7,033 nt of DNA from JAVZIQ01 sp037440545 (GTDB lineage: Archaea > Thermoproteota > Bathyarchaeia > Bathyarchaeales > Bathycorpusculaceae), in NCBI GenBank assembly GCA_037440545.1, contig JBBITX010000060.1, forward strand, positions 1 through 7,033. The letters run 5' to 3'. Under the pieces are notes generated by a model, which saw only the letters and a list, made by a program, of their open reading frames with translations, did no database searches and was not told the DNA's origin. Position 1 is the first letter of the stretch. Each line of letters starts with the position of its first letter. Positions 1 to 5,954 of the stretch are shown here, piece after piece. The position numbers and the translations under genes are program-made.

Positions 1-1082
1 ATTTCTTCCGGCATTTTGTATGATACCCCTGGCAGCATACTTAACAGTTTCCGGAAAGGGCCCATGCCTTTCATAGCCTCAAACTGTTCGTACATATCCG
101 TCAGCGTGAATTTGCCGCTGAGAATAGCCTTAGCTTTTTTTCCCGGGACTTTTATTTCAGCTTCCCGTACTTTCTCGATTAAAGTTTCAAGATCTCCCAT
201 GCCTAGAAGGCGTCCGACGAAACGTGACGGAATGAAGGGTTCAATGTCCTCAACTTTCTCGCCTGTGCAAACGAATTTAATAGGCGCACCTGTCGCCGCC
301 ACAGCTGAAAGAGCCCCGCCTCCCCTTGCGGAACCGTCAAGCTTCGTAACCAGTATAGATCCTAAAGAAGTTGCATCGTTGAAAGCCTTAGCTTGGGCGA
401 GTGCTTGCTGCCCTATGGTTCCATCGATGACAAGCATAACCTCGTCGGGTTTAATTTTTCCCTCAAGCATTTTCATCTCTTTAATAAGCTCGTGTTCCTC
501 TTTATGGCGCCCGGCTGTGTCAACTATTACCAAGTCTCTATCGTTGAATCGCCTTAAGCCTTCTAAGGCTGTTTTTACTGGATCTTTAGCTTTCGCATCT
601 CCATATACTGGCACGTTTATCCTGTTTGCCAACTGTTGAAGCTGCTCGTAGGCTCCTGGCCGGTATGTGTCGGCGCATATGAGTGCAGGCTTCAAACCTC
701 TTTTCTGGAAGTACCGTGCCAATTTAACTGCTGCTGTCGTTTTCCCAGATCCTTGAATGCCTACAAGCATTATGACCTTTCTTTTGCCCGGTTCCACTTT
801 TAATGCTACAGGTTTTTCACCTAGAAAGCGTGTCAACTCTTCGTAAACTACTTTGATAACGTGTTCACGCCTTGAGATCCCTGGGGGGACCTTTTCTTTT
901 AAAGCCCTATCCTCTATGCGTTTTGAAATTTCTAAGACGAGTTGAACGTTTACATCCGCCTGCAGTAAAGCCCTCTGCACATCCCTAACAAGCTCTTTAA
1001 CAGAGGCTTCGTCGATAACAGCTGCTTTGAAAATTTTCCTTAAAGCTTCATGAAGCGAAGCGCCTAAACGTTCTAAGGTCAT
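1..1082 (-). CDS. srp54: Signal recognition particle GTPase SRP54 (Ffh homologue), 3' end cut off by the window
   Basis: SRP54 binds signal peptides and 7S SRP RNA, and through GTP hydrolysis with its receptor FtsY delivers ribosomes to the membrane translocon. I translated this from the minus strand: 360 codons are present, starting at ATG 1082 and still open at position 1. The N domain spans about residues 1-90 (ALLQADVNV at 38-46). The G domain carries the P-loop GIQGSGKTT (108-116), DTYRPGA (138-144), DTAGR (188-192) and TKLD (246-249). The methionine-rich M domain has only begun (about 325 onward, FTLTDMYEQFEAM); roughly 80-90 residues with the RNA-binding part are probably missing, judged from usual family length. 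The motif near 272-276 reads CTGEK where GTGEK is common. A GGAGA ribosome site lies 4 nt upstream (1087-1091), and a TATA-like box at 1113-1119 suggests its own promoter, although XPF ends only 89 bp upstream. Confidence 0.97.
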   Translation of the reverse strand, partial: MTLERLGASLHEALRKIFKAAVIDEASVKELVRDVQRALLQADVNVQLVLEISKRIEDRALKEKVPPGISRREHVIKVVYEELTRFLGEKPVALKVEPGKRKVIMLVGIQGSGKTTAAVKLARYFQKRGLKPALICADTYRPGAYEQLQQLANRINVPVYGDAKAKDPVKTALEGLRRFNDRDLVIVDTAGRHKEEHELIKEMKMLEGKIKPDEVMLVIDGTIGQQALAQAKAFNDATSLGSILVTKLDGSARGGGALSAVAATGAPIKFVCTGEKVEDIEPFIPSRFVGRLLGMGDLETLIEKVREAEIKVPGKKAKAILSGKFTLTDMYEQFEAMKGMGPFRKLLSMLPGVSYKMPEE

Positions 1083-1112
1083 GATTTCTCCAGATTTAAA
1101 ACGGTTCGCACC

Positions 1113-1119
1113 CTTAAAT
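1113..1119 (-). promoter_or_regulatory. TATA-like box for SRP54
   Basis: On the minus strand this reads ATTTAAG, 31-37 nt upstream of the SRP54 ATG. Archaeal TATA boxes are centred about 26 nt before the transcript start, so the mRNA would begin about 8 nt before the ATG, at the edge of the GGAGA site. The same heptamer lies at almost the same distance from the XPF start, which supports the call. Inferred from position and similarity only. Confidence 0.4.
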
Positions 1120-1140
1120 ACGTTTAATGGCTTGAACGGA

Positions 1141-1161
1141 ATAAAATATGAGTGCTCTCAT
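1141..1161 (-). terminator. Possible weak terminator after the XPF gene
   Basis: Just after the XPF stop, the minus strand has a 5-bp perfect stem (ATGAG/CTCAT, loop of 4, 1148-1161) followed by ATTTTAT. Archaeal termination relies mainly on T-rich tracts, so this could separate XPF from SRP54 transcription. The stem is short and chance cannot be excluded. Confidence 0.22.
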
Positions 1162-1171
1162 TGAATTCTCA

Positions 1172-1837
1172 TCATTCTAGTCCTGGATATTTTGTGTCCA
1201 AAAGTTCCAGTATGGCTTGAACAGTTTTTTCTCCGAGACCCTTCACAGAAAGTAGCTCCCTTCTCGTTGCTTGAAATACGCGTCTAACACTTCCAAAATG
1301 TTCAAGCAGGATTTCAGCCCTTTCCGGACCTATTTTGGGAAGGCTTTGAACAGCCAGAAGTTGCCTCTGCTTTAGCGTGTATGTTTTTGGCTTATGTTTT
1401 ATAGAGACTTTTTGCTTCTTCCCTTCTTGAAGTTTCTTTGCTAATGCCTTTAGAAAAAGGGCTGTGCTTACCTCGTCAGGAGTAAATAATATTGAGATAT
1501 TGTGTTCCGCTATAATTTTCGCTAAAGCTCCCAAAAATGCCTGTGGATTGCCCATGCCCTTCATGGCAGCTGTCACATCGCCCTCAACTATAATGCATGA
1601 ATTCTCATAGGTTTTGGAAAGTCTTTCCGCCTGCTCAAATAATCTGCCGTCGAAAACTGAGCGGAAAAAATCGTGAAGCTCCTTCCTTTCAATAGCATAA
1701 TTCTCGGAGATCACATAGTCCGCGGGTGCTAAAGCCCTCTCGATAACTTCGCAGCCGAACTCCCTAAGTAAATCTTTTACATCTATGGATTCGCGAACAT
1801 CAACGTAAACTTTTGGTTTAAACACTTCTTTTGACAA
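1172..1837 (-). CDS. xpf: XPF/ERCC4-type structure-specific endonuclease, short stand-alone form
   Basis: This is a 221-residue nuclease of the XPF/Mus81/Hef family, which cuts branched DNA (3' flaps, forks, bubbles) in excision repair and fork processing, normally as a dimer. The ERCC4 nuclease domain covers about residues 9-145. It has VDVRE (12-16), PADYVIS (38-44), the core IERKELHDF (49-57, the family ERKxxxD motif) and DGRLFEQ (63-69). After a lysine-rich linker (about 138-153) come two helix-hairpin-helix motifs, LPKIGPERAEILLEHFG (166-182) and VKGLGEKTVQAILELL (198-213). There is no helicase domain, unlike euryarchaeal Hef; the layout matches crenarchaeal XPF. I see no obvious C-terminal PCNA-binding (PIP) motif. 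The start is TTG at 1837; GTG at 1825 is an alternative, but the TATA-like box distance favours TTG. No clear Shine-Dalgarno is seen. It is divergent from the XPD-like helicase gene. Confidence 0.93.
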   Translation of the reverse strand: MSKEVFKPKVYVDVRESIDVKDLLREFGCEVIERALAPADYVISENYAIERKELHDFFRSVFDGRLFEQAERLSKTYENSCIIVEGDVTAAMKGMGNPQAFLGALAKIIAEHNISILFTPDEVSTALFLKALAKKLQEGKKQKVSIKHKPKTYTLKQRQLLAVQSLPKIGPERAEILLEHFGSVRRVFQATRRELLSVKGLGEKTVQAILELLDTKYPGLE

Positions 1838-1868
1838 TGTGCATCAAATTGAATTAAGGTTGCTCAAA

Positions 1869-1875
1869 CTTAAAT
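1869..1875 (-). promoter_or_regulatory. TATA-like box for the XPF nuclease gene
   Basis: The minus strand reads ATTTAAG 32-38 nt upstream of the TTG start at 1837, predicting a transcript start about 8 nt before the codon. The heptamer and spacing match those ahead of SRP54. On the plus strand the same site reads CTTAAAT and could also serve the divergent helicase gene with a leader of about 55 nt. Confidence 0.4.
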
Positions 1876-1890
1876 CTAAGCTTACAATGT

Positions 1891-1950
1891 GCAGTTGTAA
1901 AGTAAACTTCTTTTACTGCTAAAGCTAATTCTAAAGCAGTGAATGTTCAC
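1891..1950. repeat. Cluster of short inverted and direct repeats in the XPF/XPD divergent region
   Basis: Within 60 bp before the helicase ATG there are several small symmetric elements: GCAGT (1891-1895) facing ACTGC (1915-1919); ACTGCT (1915-1920) facing AGCAGT (1935-1940); the direct repeat CTAAAGC at 1919-1925 and 1931-1937, 12 bp apart; AGTAAA/TTTACT arms inside the first pair; and GTGAA-TG-TTCAC (1939-1950). This could be an operator or leader structure for the helicase gene. The arms are only 5-6 bp, so coincidence in AT-rich DNA is possible. Confidence 0.35.
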
Positions 1951-1952
1951 CT

Positions 1953-4058
1953 ATGGAAAAAGATAGCATCTGCCGAAAATGGGAAGAAACATATGCGGCT
2001 AACGAGCAAATAAAAAACAATTGTGATAACAGCAGAACACCGCATATGCTGAAATATAAAAGCATACCAGAAGGATTGGAAGGATCTGTAAGACACTTCG
2101 ATGGTTTAATCAAAAAGTTCTTTCCATACTCAGATTTCCGCCCATTCCAACTTAAGGCCATAGATTTTGCCTACAAAATTATTTCAGAGGGAAAAATAGG
2201 GCTTATGTCTTCTCCTTGTGGCACTGGTAAGTCCATTTCGGTTTTAACAGCATTCTTTGCAGCTAGAGAGGTAAACCCCTCCCTTGGAAGGCTTCTGATT
2301 TTAACAAGAACGAAAAATCAGCTGGAAATCTATTCGAGGGAACTTAAAAACATTAAGGATCATTGTAGTGTAAGCTTTGTTGCCTCTATTTTCAAAAGCA
2401 AAAAAGAAATGTGTCCCCATGCCTTTGAAGACCCTAGGCTTAGGGATATAAGCTATAGAGATTTCCTCTATTACTGTAAGGGATTGAAGAAAGGGATTTT
2501 TGGAAAAACCTGCCTGTATTACGATGGAACTTATGACTGTTGGAAGCCTAGCCTGCGTGCCCGCACTATCCTTAACAAGATTAAAGCTATTGGACCCATC
2601 ATGCCAGAGGAAGTTTACGAAATATGCTGCAAGGAAGGATTATGCCCCTACGAAGTTACGAAAATTCTTTCGAAATATGCTGACATTGTGATAGGGAACT
2701 ACAATTACCTTTTAGTGGATGCTATTAGAGGGTCTGTTCTGAGAAAGGCTGGGATCAAAATGAAAGAAATTAATTGTGTCTTTGATGAAGCTCACAGTTT
2801 ACCCTATTATTCAGCTGGCATTTTCTCAGATGAAATTTCATTAAGATCCATAAGGAGGGCTGAAAAAGAAGCTGAAACCTTTGAGCTTGACCCTTTTGGT
2901 TTCTTAGAAGCTTTTTACAGCGTCCTAGTTGACTTTGGAAAAAGAGTTTACAAGAGTTACGGGATGAATGCTGAGCACATTATCAGCTTGGATGAGCTTC
3001 TTCAAGCCTTGGCTAATAGGCTTATGGTAAACAAGGATAAACTTTTTGAAATCATACAAGAGCTTGCAGAGAAAGGCGAAATAGTAAGGCATAAAAAGAT
3101 TGAAGCCGGCAAAAGCCCTGTTTCTTATCTGTCTCGCTGTGCAGACTTCATCTTAAACTGCCTTAACTTAACTGGTTCAAGCTACGTTAGATACGTAAAG
3201 GTAGAGGTTGGCAGAGATAGAAAGAAGAGTGTAAAGCTAGGAATTAGGTGCCTTGACCCCGCCTTGGCTTCAAACGTCATAAACGAGTTACGTTCGGCAA
3301 TATTAATGTCAGGCACTTTATGGAACCAAGATTACTATATAGATGTTTTAGGGCTCGAAAGACGTAGATGCCGAGGCCTGGAGTTGCCTAGCCCATTTCC
3401 ACCTGAAAACAGGATGATTGCAGTTGACATGTCTGTTACAACAAAATTTGAAAAACGTGGCATAATTCAGTGGAAACGTATCGCTGCCCATCTTAACCAA
3501 ATAATCGAGAAGGTTAAGGGCAGAGTCGCGGTTTACTTCCCCTCATACGAGGTGATGGATGAGGTGATTAAGACAATCAATCCGAAGCCACCATTTCTCG
3601 TTGAAGGAAAAGGCACAAAAATTTCAGATGTTCTGGCATTTCTTAAGAACAATAATGAATGCTTGATACTAGGGGTTGCAAGGGGAAAAATCAGCGAGGG
3701 AGTTGACATGACTGAAGAAGGCCGAGGTATGCTTTCAGCAGTAATTATTGTGGGGCTACCATTTCCGAAGAAGACAGAACTTCAATTAGCCCTATACCGG
3801 TATTTTAAGGAAAAGTTCAAAACGAAAGCCCTTGAATACGCAAATGACATCCCATGCTTAAACGCTCTTGCCCAATCTGCTGGAAGACTTCTCCGCAGTC
3901 CAGAAGATAGAGGGGTAATTATTATCATGGATAGACGGGCTGCTGGAAGGTTTTTTAAACGAAGACTCCCTGAGGACTGGAATCGAGAAATGAAAGCCCA
4001 TTTCAAAATTGAGAAAATCATCTGCAGAATTGAGGATTTTATGGGGAAAAGTAGCTAA
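1953..4058 (+). CDS. xpd: XPD/Rad3-like superfamily 2 DNA helicase with Fe-S cluster
   Basis: A 701-residue ATP-driven helicase of the XPD/Rad3/DinG group, expected to unwind DNA 5' to 3' in repair. Visible motifs are FRPFQ (62-66), a Walker A SPCGTGKS (87-94), motif Ia LTRTKNQ (117-123), DEAH (278-281), MSGTL (452-456), VYFPS in the second motor domain, GVARGKISEGVDM (574-586) and QSAGRLLR (641-648). Four cysteines fit the XPD 4Fe-4S ligands: C154 (MCPH), C175 (YYCKG), C187 (TCLYY) and C231 (LCPYE). The Arch domain lies about 285-440. The P-loop has Cys89 where Thr or Ser is usual. About 45 residues precede the usual family start, so the true start is uncertain: ATG 2046 (Met32) is an alternative, and neither has a good ribosome site. 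XPD proper is favoured over DinG by the DEAH and CPYE context. It is divergent from XPF and upstream of PAC2. Confidence 0.93.
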   Translation: MEKDSICRKWEETYAANEQIKNNCDNSRTPHMLKYKSIPEGLEGSVRHFDGLIKKFFPYSDFRPFQLKAIDFAYKIISEGKIGLMSSPCGTGKSISVLTAFFAAREVNPSLGRLLILTRTKNQLEIYSRELKNIKDHCSVSFVASIFKSKKEMCPHAFEDPRLRDISYRDFLYYCKGLKKGIFGKTCLYYDGTYDCWKPSLRARTILNKIKAIGPIMPEEVYEICCKEGLCPYEVTKILSKYADIVIGNYNYLLVDAIRGSVLRKAGIKMKEINCVFDEAHSLPYYSAGIFSDEISLRSIRRAEKEAETFELDPFGFLEAFYSVLVDFGKRVYKSYGMNAEHIISLDELLQALANRLMVNKDKLFEIIQELAEKGEIVRHKKIEAGKSPVSYLSRCADFILNCLNLTGSSYVRYVKVEVGRDRKKSVKLGIRCLDPALASNVINELRSAILMSGTLWNQDYYIDVLGLERRRCRGLELPSPFPPENRMIAVDMSVTTKFEKRGIIQWKRIAAHLNQIIEKVKGRVAVYFPSYEVMDEVIKTINPKPPFLVEGKGTKISDVLAFLKNNNECLILGVARGKISEGVDMTEEGRGMLSAVIIVGLPFPKKTELQLALYRYFKEKFKTKALEYANDIPCLNALAQSAGRLLRSPEDRGVIIIMDRRAAGRFFKRRLPEDWNREMKAHFKIEKIICRIEDFMGKSS

Positions 4059-4064
4059 AAAGCA

Positions 4065-4085
4065 ACGGCTTTCCGTAAGGTTTTT
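4065..4085 (+). terminator. Possible weak terminator or spacer hairpin between helicase and PAC2 genes
   Basis: A 4-bp perfect stem ACGG/CCGT with loop CTTT (4065-4076) is followed by a run of five T (4081-4085) and another T-rich stretch (4089-4092). It might attenuate transcription between the helicase and PAC2 genes. No convincing TATA box for PAC2 is seen in the gap, which argues that at least some transcription reads through. Confidence 0.22.
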
Positions 4086-4105
4086 ACATTTTAACAGTGA
4101 CATTC

Positions 4106-4864
4106 ATGGAAGGGTTAAGCTTGGAAAACATTAGGGTTGTAGAGAAAAAAGAGATTCCAAAGGATGCCTTCATGATATTCGGATTTCCAGACGTGGGACT
4201 TGTGGGCGTTATAGCGGCGTCTCACCTGATCCAGGAGTTGAAACTAGCCGAAGTTGCCTATGTAGATTCAAGGCTGCTACCTCCACTTGTTGTTTTACAT
4301 GAGGGTCTTCCCCACTCTCCAGTAAGAATCTTCGGTGATAATTGTGTACTATTAGCAGTTTCAGAAACAGCCCTACGGGAAGATTTGATATACCCGCTAA
4401 TGCACACTCTTATTGATTGGGGCGTTAAAAAACAGGTTAAGATGATGATTTCGATTGGCGGGATGCCAGCTCCAGATAGGCAAGACCTGGACGACTTGAA
4501 AGTTTTCGCAGCAGCCTCAAACTCGGAAATGTTGAAAGTAGTTGAGGATAAGGGGTTAGAGGTACTTCGAGAAGGCTATTTGGTAGGTCCTCAAGCTATT
4601 ATGCTTCAGTACTGCGCCAGCATAGGGATGCCTGCCATTACCCTGCTAGCACAATGCTTCTTCAACTATCCTGACCCAGAGGCTGCAGCTAAAACTTTAG
4701 AGGAGTTGGCAAGCATAACAGGAGTCAAAGTGGATTTATCGAAACTTTTGGAAAAGGGCGAAGAAATCCGACTAAAAGCAAGGGATATGATGAAAAGAAC
4801 ACAACACGAACTGGCAAGAATGGGGAAGACACAAGAATACGATATCCCGTTATATATCTCATGA
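4106..4864 (+). CDS. PAC2-family protein, putative proteasome assembly chaperone (PbaA/PbaB type)
   Basis: A 252-residue protein of the PAC2 (proteasome assembly chaperone) family. Archaeal members, PbaA and PbaB, act on 20S proteasome alpha subunits in the cytoplasm. The family signature FGFPDVGLVG is at residues 25-34, and the nucleoside-phosphorylase-like fold continues through SIGGMPAPDR (116-125). A charged helix, possibly coiled coil, runs about 205-235. The C-terminus ends PLYIS, close to the HbYX tail that docks into alpha-ring pockets but with one extra residue. I chose ATG 4106, which has GTGA 5 nt upstream; GTG 4097 in the same frame would add three residues. It follows the helicase by 47 nt and precedes Hsp20 by 12 nt, so it probably shares a transcript at least with Hsp20. 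Which paralogue it represents, and whether it truly acts on proteasomes, cannot be told from sequence. Confidence 0.88.
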   Translation: MEGLSLENIRVVEKKEIPKDAFMIFGFPDVGLVGVIAASHLIQELKLAEVAYVDSRLLPPLVVLHEGLPHSPVRIFGDNCVLLAVSETALREDLIYPLMHTLIDWGVKKQVKMMISIGGMPAPDRQDLDDLKVFAAASNSEMLKVVEDKGLEVLREGYLVGPQAIMLQYCASIGMPAITLLAQCFFNYPDPEAAAKTLEELASITGVKVDLSKLLEKGEEIRLKARDMMKRTQHELARMGKTQEYDIPLYIS

Positions 4865-4873
4865 GAGGGTGAT
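4864..4873 (+). promoter_or_regulatory. Strong ribosome binding site of the Hsp20 gene
   Basis: GAGAGGGTGAT overlaps the PAC2 stop codon (TGA 4862-4864) and ends 3 nt before the GTG at 4877. It decides the Hsp20 start: the nearby ATG at 4872 is in another frame. The overlap with the stop suggests that translation of the two genes is coupled. Confidence 0.7.
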
Positions 4874-4876
4874 GGA

Positions 4877-5320
4877 GTGTCAACAAGGAGAAGGCGTTCA
4901 ATTTTTGACCTAATAGATGAGTACTTTGAAGCCTTTGAGGAGTGGGCTAAGGAGGTTAGAGAAAGTGTTGCGGAAAGGCCAAGCTGGAACTGTAGAACAA
5001 ATACAATGGAGCCTCTGCGAGAAGTAAATGTAACAGCTGACGAAGTTATAGTCACAGTGGATCTTCCATACGCAGAGGAAAATACTATACAGGTAAAGCC
5101 TATTGGCAAAAATATGATTGAAGTTTCGGCTAAAATGAGAAGGAAAGTAAGCTTTTATGACCTTGGATTAACCCATCATAGAGGGGAATTTCATGGATTT
5201 CAGTGTCAAACACGTATTCCAGTTCCAGTTTTCATGGACCGCATGGAAATCCGCTTCAAAAGAGGAATACTTGAAATTCGATTACCTAGAAAACATGAAT
5301 ATGAAATTCCAATAGAGTGA
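4877..5320 (+). CDS. hsp20: Small heat shock protein, Hsp20/alpha-crystallin family
   Basis: A 147-residue ATP-independent chaperone that would hold unfolding proteins in large cytoplasmic oligomers. The N-terminal arm (1-43) starts with an arginine cluster (RRRR 4-7) followed by an acidic and aromatic helix. The alpha-crystallin domain covers about 44-138, beginning PLREVNVTADEVIVTVDLP, and contains the family consensus stretch RFKRGILEIRLPR (126-138, the A-x-x-x-n-G-V-L type motif). The tail carries an IPI motif (144-146), the IxI element that docks into a neighbouring dimer. Length is typical. The start is GTG 4877, set by a strong ribosome site that overlaps the end of PAC2. It lies 12 nt downstream of PAC2 on the same strand, which hints at joint expression of folding and degradation functions. 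No separate heat-shock promoter is visible in so short a gap. Confidence 0.93.
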   Translation: MSTRRRRSIFDLIDEYFEAFEEWAKEVRESVAERPSWNCRTNTMEPLREVNVTADEVIVTVDLPYAEENTIQVKPIGKNMIEVSAKMRRKVSFYDLGLTHHRGEFHGFQCQTRIPVPVFMDRMEIRFKRGILEIRLPRKHEYEIPIE

Positions 5321-5470
5321 GCCTCCGCTCTCCTTTAAAGTCATCACAAATCAGACGGCTCTTCTTACTTCATCGGCTCAAAGAATATTTACGCAAAAAG
5401 CCAAATAAACATAATTCCCATGGCTAATAACAGTGATAGTTATTTACTTTTCAAGCACTACATAATAAGG
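5321..5470. other. Convergent intergenic region, Hsp20 / aIF5A
   Basis: No gene is seen in these 150 bp. A 4-bp stem GAGC/GCTC straddles the Hsp20 stop (5319-5330) and is followed by TCCTTT. On the minus strand CTGA (5354-5351) and GTGATGA (5347-5341) stand 3 nt apart, like the D' and C' boxes of an archaeal guide RNA, but no matching pair of outer boxes is found. The clearest structure is the hairpin at 5426-5444. Confidence 0.5.
5426..5452 (+). terminator. Candidate terminator of the PAC2-Hsp20 unit
   Basis: AATAAC (5426-5431) and GTTATT (5439-5444) form a perfect 6-bp stem with a 7-nt loop, followed by TACTTTTC. It lies about 105 nt after the Hsp20 stop and 27 nt beyond the aIF5A stop, so it could insulate the two convergent units. 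The stem is A/T-rich and weak. Confidence 0.33.
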
Positions 5471-5863
5471 TCATTTAGTTCTGACAATTTTAACCTTACC
5501 CATTATTCTCCAGTACTCTATTTCAACACCTGGAGTAAGTTTCGCCTTCAAGTCTTCATCTTCAGGGAATGGTGAATCTAAATATTCGTATGTTTCTAAG
5601 TCCATAATTTGAACAGTTGACGGAGTCAAAGCGTAAATCTGCCCGCTTCTTTTCTCAATTATTGGAACCTCAGCTGTCGCGTCTACAGGTTTAACTATGC
5701 TTCTCTTTACGCCGTCGAAAATTCCTATTGCAACGATTCTGGCTTTGGCTGAACCGTGTTTTCCAGGCTTAGATTTTGTTATTTCAACAATTTTGCACGG
5801 TTCCCCATCGACTATTAAGTATCCGCCCTCTCTTAGACTACCCACATCTACTGGTTTGCTCAC
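5471..5863 (-). CDS. eif5a: Archaeal translation factor aIF5A (hypusine-containing)
   Basis: A 130-residue homologue of eukaryotic eIF5A and bacterial EF-P, which binds near the ribosomal E site and helps peptide bond formation at difficult sequences such as polyproline. The N-terminal SH3-like domain (about 1-70) carries the hypusine loop SKPGKHGSAK (31-40); Lys35 is the residue that deoxyhypusine synthase would modify. The C-terminal OB-fold domain (about 72-130) begins near the conserved QIMDLETYEYLD stretch. Length fits the family. The start is GTG 5863 with GGTGGTGAA directly upstream; the frame stays open to 6040, but that extension overlaps the NAD kinase gene and has no family similarity. 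It is divergent from NAD kinase and convergent with Hsp20. The window shows no deoxyhypusine synthase gene. Confidence 0.96.
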   Translation of the reverse strand: MSKPVDVGSLREGGYLIVDGEPCKIVEITKSKPGKHGSAKARIVAIGIFDGVKRSIVKPVDATAEVPIIEKRSGQIYALTPSTVQIMDLETYEYLDSPFPEDEDLKAKLTPGVEIEYWRIMGKVKIVRTK

Positions 5864-5865
5864 TT

Positions 5866-5872
5866 CACCACC
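5866..5872 (-). promoter_or_regulatory. Ribosome binding site of aIF5A
   Basis: On the minus strand GGTGGTG precedes the GTG start at 5863 by 2 nt, or by about 4 nt if the upstream GGTGG is the core. It fixes the aIF5A start despite the long upstream open frame. Confidence 0.6.
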
Positions 5873-5894
5873 AACACACTTATACCAACAAAGC

Positions 5895-5902
5895 AATTTA
5901 AC
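5895..5902 (-). promoter_or_regulatory. TATA-like box for aIF5A
   Basis: The minus strand reads GTTAAATT 32-39 nt upstream of the aIF5A GTG, the same distance as the boxes of SRP54 and XPF, and predicts a short leader of about 9 nt. The stronger TTATATAT at 5919-5912 is an alternative that would give a leader of about 26 nt. Confidence 0.38.
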
Positions 5903-5910
5903 CAACATCC

Positions 5911-5919
5911 ATATATAAT
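5911..5919 (+). promoter_or_regulatory. TATA box for NAD kinase, possibly used in both directions
   Basis: ATATATAAT lies 36-44 nt upstream of the TTG at 5955. A transcript starting about 26 nt after its centre would begin near 5941, just before the GAAGGGGA ribosome site. That makes the in-frame GTG at 5925 unlikely for this transcript, because it would lie upstream of the mRNA start. The core is nearly palindromic and could also drive aIF5A. Confidence 0.5.
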
Positions 5920-5942
5920 TTGAGGTGGACAATTGCCTATTT

Positions 5943-5950
5943 GAAGGGGA
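5943..5950 (+). promoter_or_regulatory. Ribosome binding site deciding the NAD kinase start
   Basis: GAAGGGGA ends 4 nt before TTG 5955. Together with the TATA box and the usual family N-terminus it favours TTG 5955. A second purine-rich site, GAGGTGG (5922-5928), overlaps the alternative GTG 5925 and has no in-frame start at proper spacing after it. Confidence 0.5.
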
Positions 5951-5954
5951 AAAT

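Noticed and set aside
16..639. 207-codon plus-strand open frame
   Set aside because: It is the antisense shadow of SRP54, whose GTPase motifs are unmistakable on the other strand; the plus-strand product has no recognisable domain.
1169..1175. Minus-strand ATGATGA as C box of a guide RNA after XPF
   Set aside because: No CTGA D box follows within the usual distance; the motif overlaps the XPF stop region.
1953..4058. Helicase as part of a phage-defence system (DinG-like)
   Set aside because: Neighbours are all housekeeping genes, there are no mobile-element signs, and its motifs and Fe-S cysteine arrangement fit XPD.
4439..4800. ATGATGA motifs within the PAC2 gene
   Set aside because: They lie in coding sequence made of ATG and GAT codons, with no matching D boxes.
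4666..5109. 147-codon minus-strand open frame across PAC2 and Hsp20
   Set aside because: It is antisense to two well-supported genes, serine-rich and without domain signal.
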